A stretch of DNA of 64,000 bases from Sulfurimonas aquatica (GCF_017357825.1 NZ_CP046072.1:2604001-2668000); one strand, 5' to 3'; positions 9,434 to 18,523 are shown, counted from the stretch's first letter. Notes: a model not told the origin generated them from the letters alone. A program made the numbers and translations.

Positions 9434-10765
9434 TTATATCCTTGTATCTACCTCGATAGTTTTATACTTATTATAAAGTACGTTTGCACCACTTTGTATA
9501 GTGACTTCTCTTCGTGGAGTATAATCGACCAAAAACTTATCTTGCGCAGTTGTTGTAAAGTCTACACAGAGTCTTGCAGCTGATTTTATGATATTTTCTG
9601 GTAGGTTTTGCTTATCAGTTGTAATGATAACATGGCAAGATGGCTGATCTTTTAAATGCAGCCAAATATCTTTTGCTCGTGCATTTTTAAGGACATCTAT
9701 ATTTCCTTTTTCATTTTTCCCAAGTTGTACTTTATAGCCCTCAATCCAAAATATCTCTATAGAATCATTCACTTTAACTTTTTTATTTTGTATGCGTTTA
9801 GGAAAAAGTAGTTCTATCTTTGAGATATCTTTAGCCATTGACACGGTATGCATAAAAAGCTCAATATGATCTATCTTCGAGCGAAGCGACTCCTCTTCGA
9901 TATGAAGGTGTTTAGCTCTCTGTTTTGCTTTTTTACTCTTTGCAAAAAACATATTCGAGATTAAAAAAGCATTTGGATACGCTTTTGGAAGTTCAAGCTC
10001 TATTTCACTCTCATCAAAATAGTCTTGAAGAGTTATCTTTGTAGCATATGGCTTAATTTCATGCGCGTTTGCAAGAACTAGATTTCCATAATGCTCGCTC
10101 AGTGTCGCCTCTTTTTCTAGTTCCTCTTTTGAGTCTAGCTTTTCATAAAGTTTTTGTAGTTTTTTAAGTTTTTTATTTAAAAAAGCTCTCTTTTGCTTTT
10201 TAAGATTTTCTAGCTTATCGTTTTGCTCTTTCTCATAAGTCTCAAACAGGAACTTCTCAACGCTCTGCAGCGGATACTCTTTTGCGACAAAGGGTGCATT
10301 AGGAACGTCTAAGAGTTTTTGTCCGACACGCACTTCACGAAAAGAGGAGTAAAGGTCTACGTGACGGAGGGCTTCTAGAACTAGGTTTTGCTCATCCAAT
10401 ATAATTATATTGGTATATTTTCCCGTAAACTCTATCTGAAGATATGTTATCTCTTCTTTGTAAGCAGATGCTACGGAAGTTTTAAAGCGGATGATTTTAT
10501 CACCATTTAAAAGTTCTATATTTAAGATGTTAGAGCGATTAAAGCGCTTTGCAAGAATGACGTCAAAAGGAGCATTGTAAACTTTTGAGCGTGGATACTC
10601 TTGGCACTTAAATATACTAGAGTTTGAACGCATCATATTAAAATAGATCTCATCATTTTTATCAAACACCACTTTGATGATAGTATCACTTACTCTATGA
10701 ATGGCCGATATTTTTTTGAAATTTTGAAGATAGCCGATAATCTGTTTTAAATGGGAGAGTTTCAT
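9434..10765 (-). CDS. NFACT family protein (RqcH/Fbp-like)
   Basis: NFACT proteins bind 50S ribosomes carrying stalled peptidyl-tRNA; the bacterial RqcH branch adds alanine tails for rescue. This 443-residue protein has an N-terminal NFACT-N-type region (about residues 1-180), a central basic coiled coil (about 185-310) and a C-terminal NFACT-R domain (about 340-440, IWLHLKDQPSCHVII). It is shorter than Firmicute homologues (about 570) and the helix-hairpin-helix region seems reduced. The N-terminal site reads RHVDLYSSFREVRVG; I cannot confirm from it alone the Asp-Arg pair needed for tail synthesis. Annotated elsewhere as fibronectin-binding protein, a legacy name. Confidence 0.8.
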   Translation of the reverse strand: MKLSHLKQIIGYLQNFKKISAIHRVSDTIIKVVFDKNDEIYFNMMRSNSSIFKCQEYPRSKVYNAPFDVILAKRFNRSNILNIELLNGDKIIRFKTSVASAYKEEITYLQIEFTGKYTNIIILDEQNLVLEALRHVDLYSSFREVRVGQKLLDVPNAPFVAKEYPLQSVEKFLFETYEKEQNDKLENLKKQKRAFLNKKLKKLQKLYEKLDSKEELEKEATLSEHYGNLVLANAHEIKPYATKITLQDYFDESEIELELPKAYPNAFLISNMFFAKSKKAKQRAKHLHIEEESLRSKIDHIELFMHTVSMAKDISKIELLFPKRIQNKKVKVNDSIEIFWIEGYKVQLGKNEKGNIDVLKNARAKDIWLHLKDQPSCHVIITTDKQNLPENIIKSAARLCVDFTTTAQDKFLVDYTPRREVTIQSGANVLYNKYKTIEVDTRI

Positions 10766-10791
10766 GGGAGTATTTTATCCTAGTTTTTAGT

Positions 10792-10797
10792 TATAAT
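10792..10797 (+). promoter_or_regulatory. Probable -10 element upstream of the 51-residue ORF
   Basis: A perfect TATAAT lies 22 bases before the GTG at 10820, in the gap divergent from the NFACT gene. No clear -35 is visible, which is normal for Campylobacterota sigma-70 promoters. It could also drive the TonB-dependent receptor operon. Confidence 0.5.
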
Positions 10798-10819
10798 TCG
10801 AAAAAACAAAAGAGCAGCC

Positions 10820-10975
10820 GTGCAAGTACCTAAAGGTTTTGGAAAAAACTATTTCTCCTTAGCAGCGATACAAGCCTACATATCTCTTAAGAAGATATTT
10901 GCTCTTAGTAGTTCAGTATGCACACTTGATGGCAAACCTCTTAGACTTCAGATAAACTCTCCTCCCTCTTCTTAA
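10820..10975 (+). CDS. Possible 51-residue protein, GTG start
   Basis: An open frame from GTG 10820 to TAA 10975 encodes 51 residues (begins MQVPKGFGKNYFSL, ends QINSPPSS). The composition is protein-like, with a hydrophobic amphipathic middle, and it fills most of the gap between NFACT and the TonB-dependent receptor, behind a good -10. The ribosome-binding site is weak (AAAGAG). It has one cysteine and no recognised domain. I do not know a function. It could be a conserved small protein missed by standard gene callers, or chance. Confidence 0.4.
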   Translation: MQVPKGFGKNYFSLAAIQAYISLKKIFALSSSVCTLDGKPLRLQINSPPSS

Positions 10976-11026
10976 ACATATACTAAATAAGTCAAATACA
11001 AAATATAAAAATGTTTAAGGACAACT

Positions 11027-12976
11027 ATGAAAAAAACACTACAACTATCACTAATTTCAGCCGCTTTAATTAGCTCACTCTCTGCAGCAGAACTAACGCT
11101 AATACCAATAGAAATTACTTCTACGGCTATCTCTACAGATGAACTACGAGCAACTGACGCGGTAGAAGTTTATACTCAAGAAGACATAGAAAAAGCGCAT
11201 GTTCAAAATATTTATGAGTTCTTAACAACTCAAACTTCTATTTTTGCCACAAGCGCTTACGGTAATCCATACTCACAAAAAATTGATATGCGAGGATATG
11301 GAGTAGCCGATGGTTACCAAAATATTGTTGTCAGCGTAAATGGGCGTAGAATGAACAATGCAGATATGGTTTCACAACTTTTAGCATCCATTTCTCCCTC
11401 GTCAATTAAAAAAATAGAAATCATCAAATCAAGTGGGGTTGTAATAGCTGGCGATGGTGCAAACGCAGGCGTGATTAATATCATTACAAAAGAGAGTAAT
11501 GACAAAGAGATCTCTTTTTATATGGGAAATTATAATCTTGTTAATGGCTCTTTTTACCTTGGTCACACAGATGATAAGCTCTCTATAAACGCAAGTGGAG
11601 AGCTTCAAAGAAGTGAAGGCATTAGAGATATTGATACTGATGGGGATAAAGACGCGAATAGCATGGCTACATTTTCTTTTAATGCCGCCTATAGAGCAAC
11701 GCAAGATTTAGAGCTGCGTTTAGGCGCTATGCTTACTAGAACTGACGTTATTTACGCATCGACAATGAGTGAGCAAGAGTACAAAGAGAATCCTACACAG
11801 CAGGGAACAAGTTATGGTTTTGCTAGTAACTACGCAAATCAAAAATTTGATTCCAACGTCCTCAGTGCAGGTTTTACTTATAAAATAAACAATGAGCTTT
11901 CACTTCAAACTGATATATCAAAAGAGAAAAAGAAGTCTCTGTATGATATCCCCGCTTATGGTTCTAATTCACGAACGGACTATGACTATACGCAGTTCAA
12001 GACATATTTAGATTATTCTAATGAATCACTTGCACTCAAGCTTGGGGTTGATACATTTTATGCTGGACTTGATTATATAAATAGTTACAATGTAGACTTG
12101 GCTATGAACAAAGAGAATGAAGCTCTTTTCATAATGTCTGAGTTTTATCTGAATGACTTTACTCTTAAAGCTGGTTATAGATATGAAAATATGAACTTTA
12201 ACGAGTCGGGTGGTGAGCATGAGAGTGAAAACCTTCATGGCGTTGAGCTTGGCGCAAATTACTTACTCAATAAAACCAGTTCTACTTTTTTAAACTACTC
12301 GCATGGCTATCAAACAGCCTCGCTTGACAGAATGTTTAGCTATTTTGGCACTGGATATATGGGATATGTAAAACCATCTCAAAGTGATAACTACACTCTA
12401 GGTTATTCAAATATACAAGCAAGTAACAAGCTAAAAGTTTCTCTTTTCTATCTCTCATTAAAAGATGAGATTTATTACTATGCTGATCCTAGCTTCATAA
12501 ATTCAAAAAATACAAATATAGACAAGTCTCATAAATATGGTCTTGATATATATGACAATATACTTATAAATCAAGAGTTAAATTTAGTTTTAAACTATAA
12601 CTATGTTCAAGCCATTATGGATGAAGAGATTGAAAATGGTGAAGATTACTCAGGGAATAAACTTCCAGGAGTCTCAAATCATAATCTCAAAGCTACGCTC
12701 AACTATCTTCCAAATAAGTTTAGCACTCTATCTTTAGTGCAAGTTTATCGTTCAGACGCATATGCCGCTGAAGACTTTCACAACAACTTCTCTCAAAAAC
12801 AAGATGCTGTTTACTCTACAGATATTTCAGCTACCCTAGCAAAAGACAATTGGGAAGTTTTCGCTAAAATAAACAATATATTCAATCAAAGTAATGGTTT
12901 ATGGATAAGAAATGATGCTATCTATCCAATGAACTATGCTACAACTGGCTTTGTAGGTTTTAAGCTTAAATACTAA
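11027..12976 (+). CDS. TonB-dependent outer-membrane receptor
   Basis: This 649-residue protein should import a scarce ligand across the outer membrane using TonB energy. A signal peptide covers residues 1-20 (ending SLSAAE). A plug domain follows (about 35-155), with the region EVYTQEDIEKAHVQNIYEFLTT and the NAGVINIITKES end typical of the family. The remaining about 490 residues form the 22-strand barrel, ending in aromatic-rich strands (VGFKLKY). Size and plug are closest to the BtuB/colicin-receptor-like group. The next gene starts 12 bases downstream, and two later genes suggest corrinoid handling, so a vitamin B12 or related ligand is my inference; iron chelates remain possible. I saw no cobalamin riboswitch upstream. 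Confidence 0.88.
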   Translation: MKKTLQLSLISAALISSLSAAELTLIPIEITSTAISTDELRATDAVEVYTQEDIEKAHVQNIYEFLTTQTSIFATSAYGNPYSQKIDMRGYGVADGYQNIVVSVNGRRMNNADMVSQLLASISPSSIKKIEIIKSSGVVIAGDGANAGVINIITKESNDKEISFYMGNYNLVNGSFYLGHTDDKLSINASGELQRSEGIRDIDTDGDKDANSMATFSFNAAYRATQDLELRLGAMLTRTDVIYASTMSEQEYKENPTQQGTSYGFASNYANQKFDSNVLSAGFTYKINNELSLQTDISKEKKKSLYDIPAYGSNSRTDYDYTQFKTYLDYSNESLALKLGVDTFYAGLDYINSYNVDLAMNKENEALFIMSEFYLNDFTLKAGYRYENMNFNESGGEHESENLHGVELGANYLLNKTSSTFLNYSHGYQTASLDRMFSYFGTGYMGYVKPSQSDNYTLGYSNIQASNKLKVSLFYLSLKDEIYYYADPSFINSKNTNIDKSHKYGLDIYDNILINQELNLVLNYNYVQAIMDEEIENGEDYSGNKLPGVSNHNLKATLNYLPNKFSTLSLVQVYRSDAYAAEDFHNNFSQKQDAVYSTDISATLAKDNWEVFAKINNIFNQSNGLWIRNDAIYPMNYATTGFVGFKLKY

Positions 12977-12988
12977 CATGGAGTAACT

Positions 12989-13558
12989 TTGCTAAAATTA
13001 AACATAAGAGAGTTTATAAAGTATAAGCTTCTAAACTCTCTTTTTCTCGGGATTAGCGTTGGGAGTATTTTCATACTCTATGCGCCTCTACAACCATCCA
13101 TATACAGCATGGGAGGGATTCTCTTAGCACTTGCTATGCTAGTAGTTGCAAAGTTCTACTACAAGATAATGAACATAGAGTACTTTTTTAAAATATCTCT
13201 AACGGTTGAGCTAACGCTTCTGTTTGTTATAACTCTCTTTTTACTCTTTGCATACTCATATACTACTGCGCTGATCATCTATATAGGCTACCAGATTACC
13301 TTTACTTTTGGCTCTTATCTTATCCGTGCCGAGACCCTATTTTTAAAGCACTCTAAACCTTTAGAGCTTGTTGACGTTGCAAAACAAAAAGGGTATCTTC
13401 TAGGGATGCTTCTTTCATACATTTTCTACAGATTCTTGGAACTCGGCTTTGGTATTGATAACAAACAAACAGAGGTTTATCTCATACACTTTTTACTTCT
13501 TCTAAATCAAGTATCTATCATTTTTTATCTTTTCAAATCATTTAAGAGAATCAAATGA
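12989..13558 (+). CDS. Small multi-pass membrane protein of unknown function
   Basis: A 189-residue very hydrophobic protein with about six predicted membrane helices and few charged residues. I place the start at TTG 12989, preceded by GGAG; no ATG in a better position exists. It follows the TonB-dependent receptor by 12 bases and its stop overlaps the ATG of the cysteine-rich gene (ATGA), so it belongs to the same operon. It has no nucleotide-binding or substrate-binding motif. In size it resembles half-transporter or S-component-like permeases, so it may carry the ligand delivered by the receptor across the inner membrane. This role is inferred from context only. Confidence 0.7.
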   Translation: MLKLNIREFIKYKLLNSLFLGISVGSIFILYAPLQPSIYSMGGILLALAMLVVAKFYYKIMNIEYFFKISLTVELTLLFVITLFLLFAYSYTTALIIYIGYQITFTFGSYLIRAETLFLKHSKPLELVDVAKQKGYLLGMLLSYIFYRFLELGFGIDNKQTEVYLIHFLLLLNQVSIIFYLFKSFKRIK

Positions 13559-13992
13559 CTTATAAAAATTGGTTTGATGAGCATGCCATTAAGCATAAAA
13601 ACATAGTTAAAAAACTCACCTCTCAGGGCTATGATAAAGAGCAAATCACCCAGTACTTTGATTTTGACAACATGGTAAAAAATGAGAAAGATTTTTGCCT
13701 TTTATATGAGAGCAATAAAAAATGCCATGATATAGAGACTCTAAACTGTTACCTCTGTGCATGTCCGCATTTTCGTTTCAATGATAATGGACTCTCAAAA
13801 AAGAATGAGCAAACTCTGTATAGTAAGTGCGAGCTAGATCTTGGAGATAACTTTACATATGAAAATAGTGTGCATCACGACTGTACAAACTGCCTTATTC
13901 CACATAAGCTTCACTTTGTGAGTAAAACGTTTGATTTAGAGTGGAAAAACATTATGAGTGAGTGCGAGACGAAAGAGGAAGTAAAAATATGA
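13555..13992 (+). CDS. Cysteine-rich small domain protein (PF04071-like)
   Basis: A 145-residue soluble protein with a cluster of cysteines in the middle: CHDIETLNCYLCACPHF, then KCELD, then DCTNCLIPHK. The pattern CxxCxCP followed by a DCxNCxxPH block matches the cysteine-rich small domain (PF04071), a predicted metal-binding module. As I recall, this domain often occurs beside cobalamin-related genes in anaerobes and archaea; that association is knowledge, not something shown here. The N-terminal 50 residues look helical. Both ends overlap neighbours by ATGA, so translation is coupled. It may bind Zn, Co or an Fe-S cluster. The exact role is unknown. Confidence 0.75.
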   Translation: MTYKNWFDEHAIKHKNIVKKLTSQGYDKEQITQYFDFDNMVKNEKDFCLLYESNKKCHDIETLNCYLCACPHFRFNDNGLSKKNEQTLYSKCELDLGDNFTYENSVHHDCTNCLIPHKLHFVSKTFDLEWKNIMSECETKEEVKI

Positions 13993-14774
13993 AAATAGTA
14001 AATATCTTAAACAACCAAGAAGAGCTTTTTTTAGAAGGCAAAGCCGACTTTATCTTTGCCTCTTTTAAAAAGAGTGAAAACTTTTTCACCTCTAAAGAGC
14101 TTATGATAAATGAAGATAAAACCATAAGCCCTTCCATTATAAGCAGAGCCATAAATGCGACAGTGCCATTTAGCGCAACGCAGCTTTTAGATCTCAGTCA
14201 TCTTTGTGATTCAACTGCCAAAGAGATTGTCATAGAGGGGATGAAATTAGGTGCTGAGTATGAGTTAAAAGGACATTTTCTCATACTCTCACAAGACTCT
14301 TTAGCATATGACAGTGATGAAAATATCAATTCACTCCAAGAGCTAAATAAGTTCAAAAACAAAACACTTCTTTTTTATGCTGGTTTTTTACTTGAAGCCT
14401 CTAGAAGGTTCCATATTGTTCTCTCCGGGGCGGAAGATATGGCAACTTGCTTGCTTATTGCAGACAACTTAAGAGAAGATATTCTCATGAGAGTTAAACA
14501 CGATAACATCACTCTAACCTCCGCTACTTTTTCACAAGATAAATCCCAAGAGCAAACGAAAGAGATACTCAAAAAGTTAAGTTACACACCAAAAGTTCTC
14601 ACACTAAACTTTAGTTTTGAAGACTCAGAGATAGAACTTCTCAAAGTCTCTCAAGACAAAATGAAAGATACTCATGGAGCGGGAGCGGCTCTTTGTATTG
14701 CTGTGTTTAATAATTTAAATGAGCAAGAGATATTAGATGCCATAGAGCTCACTATTTATACTATAGATATTTAA
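13989..14774 (+). CDS. CobT-like phosphoribosyltransferase homologue, possibly inactive
   Basis: The 261-residue protein looks like the CobT family (nicotinate-nucleotide:dimethylbenzimidazole phosphoribosyltransferase), nearest to the short archaeal type. Supporting segments in order: SPSIISRAINATVPF (about 47-61), a GAEYELKGHF loop at the position of the GGTTTA loop, HIVLSGAEDMATCLLIA (about 148-164) matching VLAGGTQMAAVLA, and THGAGAALCIAV near the end, matching the EGTGAALA motif. In CobT that Glu is catalytic; here His seems to replace it. It may therefore bind a base or corrinoid precursor without the usual reaction. I chose ATG 13989, which overlaps the previous stop, over an upstream in-frame ATG at 13962. 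Its 3' end overlaps the convergent kinase gene by 14 bases. Confidence 0.6.
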   Translation: MKIVNILNNQEELFLEGKADFIFASFKKSENFFTSKELMINEDKTISPSIISRAINATVPFSATQLLDLSHLCDSTAKEIVIEGMKLGAEYELKGHFLILSQDSLAYDSDENINSLQELNKFKNKTLLFYAGFLLEASRRFHIVLSGAEDMATCLLIADNLREDILMRVKHDNITLTSATFSQDKSQEQTKEILKKLSYTPKVLTLNFSFEDSEIELLKVSQDKMKDTHGAGAALCIAVFNNLNEQEILDAIELTIYTIDI

Positions 14775-16485
14775 TCAACACTTTTTGAAACTCAGCATTA
14801 TCTATAGGTTTTGCAAGATAATCATCAAAACCCTCTTCTAAGTACTTCTGTTTATCTCCAGCCACTGCATTAGCGGTTAAGGCAACTATTGGCGTTTTAT
14901 CACCTCTTTGTTTGATATCTTTCATTGCCTCACTACCATTCTTATTTGGCATGTTTATATCCATTAAGATTAGATCAAATTCTTGTGCTTTAGAGAGTTC
15001 TACAGCTTCAACTCCATCATTAGCGATAGTCACATCAATCTCATAATCTTCAAGTAAAATTTCTATAAGCATCTGGTTTGTTTTATTGTCTTCTGCGACT
15101 AGGATATGCTTTGTACTAAAGAGTAGTTCCCTCTCTTGTTCTTCTTCCTCTTGTTCATGTTCAACCAGTTCTACTGGAAGCTCAAAGTAAAAGCTACTCC
15201 CTACTCCAAATTCACTTCTTATCTGAAGTTCACTCTTTTGGAGTGTAAGAAATTTTGATACTATCGAGAGGCCAAGTCCCGTACCTCCATATTTTCTTGC
15301 TACACTATCATCTGCTTGAGTGAACTCCCCAGTGATTTTTTTCATATTTTCACTATCAATGCCTATGCCTTCATCTCTTACCTCAACATAGAGCATTGCT
15401 TTTTCCTTATTGAAACTCGAGATAAGTTCAATATCTTTTCCCTCTTTAGTAAACTTAAGAGCATTTGATAGTAGATTAGAGACAATCTGCTTTAAACGCA
15501 GAGAATCACCTATAATATATTGAGGTAAATCAGGCGAAATAGAATTTATTATTTTTATTTTCTTCTGAGAACAAGCCACTTTGTAAAGATTAAAAACACT
15601 CTCTAACTCTTTGGTAGGTTCATATTCAACAGACTCTATTACTACTTTGCCTGACTCTATTTTTGTCAGATCTAATATATCGTTAATAACATTCATTAGC
15701 ATTTCTGAAGATTTATCTACTATCTCAAGATAACTCTTTTTTTGTGGATCTTTTTCTGACTTTTCAAGAATCTGTACAAAACCTATGATGGCGTTAAGAG
15801 GCGTTCTTATCTCATGTGACATAACAGAGAGAAATTTTGACTTCGCGTTGTTATCGGAGTTAGCCTCTTTTACTTTTAGCTCTAAATTATTGATAAGGTT
15901 CTTATTTTCATACTCTAGAGTCATACTAGCAATAATTCTGTTTGACATTTTTTTCGATATTACCGTTAAAAAGAGCATATAAAATATGGAAGTTGTGAGT
16001 AATGAGTTAGCAAGTTGGCTTTCATTCATCATAAAAACATACACAAAAGGACCCATCGAAAAGATAATAAAGATATAAAATAGCTTTACATTCGAGGCAA
16101 GACTAAGTGCGGCTCCTGTAGAGAGACCACCAACCATCATTAAGAGTAAAACTTGTAGCTCTAGCTCTTGAGGAAGCAGAATTACCCCAGTAATTCCCCA
16201 TAACACGGAGGAGGTAAGAACGGTAATGGCAAATACATTGTAATAAAAATTTAAATTACACTCTGCAGGAGAGCACTTTTTATACATCATGTAAAAAATA
16301 ATTCTTATAAAGCTTAATAAAAAAGTTAAAAAAAGCCAAATATTCAAAAGGACTGGATCTACATGCCCACTGATACTGAAGTAAAGTAAAACAGCGATGC
16401 CCATAGCCCCAACCATAGAGTTTAGTAGACTTGAGTAGAGATAATCTAACTTGTTAATTTTAAGTTCTAACTCCTTAGCATTCAT
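14761..16485 (-). CDS. Hybrid sensor histidine kinase with receiver domain
   Basis: A 574-residue membrane sensor kinase. Residues 15-180 contain six to seven hydrophobic segments with no large periplasmic loop, suggesting a membrane-embedded sensor. A short coiled coil leads to HisKA (H-box SVMSHEIRTPLNAIIGF, phosphorylated His near residue 223), HATPase (NLLSNALKF N-box, DEGIGI, GGTGLGLSI) and a C-terminal receiver (LVAEDN, DLILMDINMP with the phosphoacceptor Asp, ALTANA, KP). There is no output domain and no partner response regulator next to it, so its target is unknown. It resembles BarA/LuxQ-type kinases with an integral-membrane input. Transcribed alone, convergent with the CobT-like gene. 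Confidence 0.93.
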   Translation of the reverse strand: MNAKELELKINKLDYLYSSLLNSMVGAMGIAVLLYFSISGHVDPVLLNIWLFLTFLLSFIRIIFYMMYKKCSPAECNLNFYYNVFAITVLTSSVLWGITGVILLPQELELQVLLLMMVGGLSTGAALSLASNVKLFYIFIIFSMGPFVYVFMMNESQLANSLLTTSIFYMLFLTVISKKMSNRIIASMTLEYENKNLINNLELKVKEANSDNNAKSKFLSVMSHEIRTPLNAIIGFVQILEKSEKDPQKKSYLEIVDKSSEMLMNVINDILDLTKIESGKVVIESVEYEPTKELESVFNLYKVACSQKKIKIINSISPDLPQYIIGDSLRLKQIVSNLLSNALKFTKEGKDIELISSFNKEKAMLYVEVRDEGIGIDSENMKKITGEFTQADDSVARKYGGTGLGLSIVSKFLTLQKSELQIRSEFGVGSSFYFELPVELVEHEQEEEEQERELLFSTKHILVAEDNKTNQMLIEILLEDYEIDVTIANDGVEAVELSKAQEFDLILMDINMPNKNGSEAMKDIKQRGDKTPIVALTANAVAGDKQKYLEEGFDDYLAKPIDNAEFQKVLIKYL

Positions 16486-16540
16486 CTAGTTCCTCTTTTT
16501 ATTCTCTTATCTTTGATTATAGCTTATTAAATATAAAATA

Positions 16541-17632
16541 TTATAAAATAACATGTCCAACAAACTTGCTCATATTGTCAAGTATCTCCGCACCTTTTCT
16601 AAAACCTAGTCCGCAGGCTCCATCGCTATAAAAGACCCCTGCTTGGTAGTAACTATTTTCTTCATCTTTTACAAAAGGCGTATACTCTTGATAGATTGCT
16701 TTATACTCATCATAGATACCTTCTGTCGAGGTTAAAACTTCTCCCCTCTCGTCTACTATATCTATGTTCGCGCCCTCTCGACCAAACATTCTTTTTTTTA
16801 CATACTTCTTCTTTATAGGCTTAAACGATGTCTCTAGAAGATAGGGTGAATCTGGAAAAAGTTTATAAAGGATTGCTAACATCCCTTTGGATTGATAAAG
16901 AAGAGTGTAGGATGGATTTAGCATACTAATGTTTTGACTCTCCTCGAATGACTCCATCTCTTCCCAGGGATAGAGTTTAAACATAAAGTCATGTTTATCA
17001 TCAAGATAAGTATCTTCTAGGTAAGAAAACTCTGTTAGTAGTCCTTCGTCTTGTGCTATTTTTTGGAGAAGTTTTGTTGTGTTAAGCTCCTCTTCTATGC
17101 CTGAAATGCAACTAAATAAAAAACGACTATACTCTGCACTTTTACTCTTAGAGATGCTCTTTATCTTTTTGCCAATACTCTCATATATATTGTTAAACTG
17201 CTTTTTATCCTCAAGAGAGTTACTCTTTAACATCAAAAGTTGGATAAGGCTTGACTCAAGTAACATGGTTGGAGTGTCTGCGTTAAACTCTATAAGTTTA
17301 ATTGGTGTCCCATCAATTCCACCACTAAGGTCAAAACGGCTATAGAGATGATTGTCTCTCTCATTTTTAAAAGAGTTTTTTATACTTTGAATTAAACTCT
17401 TTGGTATGTCTAAAAGTTCAAATAGTTCATTTTCTATGACATACTCAGCCGCTTTTTCATACATTTCATAGAGTTCATTAGCCGCATCGTGGTAAGCCAA
17501 AGCTTCTTGCTCGGTAATAGCGAGTAATTTATCTCCAACTACGTACTCTCCATCGCTATCCGTATGCCATGAAAGGCCCATGACACTTAGGGCTTTTGTA
17601 GATATCGGGGTTATATCTAAAAAGTTTGGCAC
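16541..17632 (-). CDS. Glutathionylspermidine synthase family protein
   Basis: A 363-residue protein of the GSP_synth family (PF03738), an ATP-grasp-like ligase fold that joins a peptide or glutathione carboxylate to an amine. The typical blocks are an N-terminal LSWHTD region, RFDLSGGIDGTPIKLIEFNADTPT, here given in part as LIEFNADTP (about residue 110), KLYPWEEM (about 225), NPSYTLLYQSKGMLAILY and the C-terminal REGANI motif with the ATP site. It lacks the N-terminal CHAP amidase domain of E. coli Gss. It starts at GTG directly after the agmatinase stop with no gap. Together they suggest an amine- or polyamine-conjugating step; the true substrates are unknown. Confidence 0.8.
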   Translation of the reverse strand: MPNFLDITPISTKALSVMGLSWHTDSDGEYVVGDKLLAITEQEALAYHDAANELYEMYEKAAEYVIENELFELLDIPKSLIQSIKNSFKNERDNHLYSRFDLSGGIDGTPIKLIEFNADTPTMLLESSLIQLLMLKSNSLEDKKQFNNIYESIGKKIKSISKSKSAEYSRFLFSCISGIEEELNTTKLLQKIAQDEGLLTEFSYLEDTYLDDKHDFMFKLYPWEEMESFEESQNISMLNPSYTLLYQSKGMLAILYKLFPDSPYLLETSFKPIKKKYVKKRMFGREGANIDIVDERGEVLTSTEGIYDEYKAIYQEYTPFVKDEENSYYQAGVFYSDGACGLGFRKGAEILDNMSKFVGHVIL

Positions 17633-18523
17633 TTACTCATACTTTACTAAGGTTTGTGAGCCATTCATCTCTTTTTTATCAAAGCCTCTGCTTTTACCCC
17701 AGTAAGAGATGATTTTTTGCATCAGTTTTGCGGCAAAAACTTGTGAGACGGTAGACGCTTCAGGAATAAGCTCCATTATGTCTACGCCTTTTATCACCGC
17801 TTTTTTATTCTCAAATAGCGCTTCTATGATATCTAACGCGAAGTACCAGTCAAGCCCTCCAGGCTGTGGTGTACCTACGCTTGGAACGTAAGCGGGATTA
17901 AAAGCATCCATGTCAATACTGAGATAGACCTCCCCTTCTATGCTCGAGATAAGAGAGAGAAGTTTCTCTTTCATCCCGGGTTTACGAAGCTCTCTATCTA
18001 AAAAGCACTCTATCATCTCATCACTCTCTATGCGTGCCGCCTCTGTTTCAAACAAAGAGCGAATCCCAGCCATAATGACTTTGTGACCTTGCGCTAAAAG
18101 ATGATGCACAGGCGTTGCGTGACTAAACTCATACCCTTGATAAGACTCTCTTAAATCCCCATGCGCGTCTAAAAAGATTATAGTGGCACCCGAAGATAAT
18201 CTACTCGCCGTGATTTGAGGAGTGATAGAGTGCTCTCCGCCTAAAGATATAAGTAGTTTTTCCTCTTTAAACGCATATGTAGAGACCTTTTCATCTATCT
18301 GCGCATACTCTCTTATCTCCTCTTCCACTCTTACTTTCATGTACTTCATAGGAGACCATTTTAAGTCCTCTTCGTAGTACTCAAGCTGTTCGGATATCTC
18401 CACTATGGCTTTTGGCGCATCAGCGGTTCCACCCTGCCCACAAACGCTCTCTTCGTAACCAATAGGCAATATTACAATATCCGCATCCTCCAAAGACGCA
18501 TTTGGTAGCTCTTGATATTCCAT
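17633..18523 (-). CDS. speB: Agmatinase (SpeB-like ureohydrolase)
   Basis: SpeB hydrolyses agmatine to putrescine and urea with a binuclear manganese centre. The 296-residue length is standard. Metal ligands are seen in SLGGEHSITPQ, FLDAHGDLRE (DxHxD), and SIDMDAFNPAYVPSVGTPQPGG. The arginase/agmatinase family members can differ in substrate, but the N-terminal region and the HxxD spacing best fit agmatinase. It is followed without a gap by the glutathionylspermidine-synthase-like gene, so putrescine made here may feed a downstream conjugate. No arginine decarboxylase is in the window. Confidence 0.88.
   Translation of the reverse strand: MEYQELPNASLEDADIVILPIGYEESVCGQGGTADAPKAIVEISEQLEYYEEDLKWSPMKYMKVRVEEEIREYAQIDEKVSTYAFKEEKLLISLGGEHSITPQITASRLSSGATIIFLDAHGDLRESYQGYEFSHATPVHHLLAQGHKVIMAGIRSLFETEAARIESDEMIECFLDRELRKPGMKEKLLSLISSIEGEVYLSIDMDAFNPAYVPSVGTPQPGGLDWYFALDIIEALFENKKAVIKGVDIMELIPEASTVSQVFAAKLMQKIISYWGKSRGFDKKEMNGSQTLVKYE

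Noticed and set aside
10766-11026. Cobalamin riboswitch before the TonB-dependent receptor
   Set aside because: I looked for the B12 box and the conserved core but found no match, so regulation by B12 RNA is not supported.
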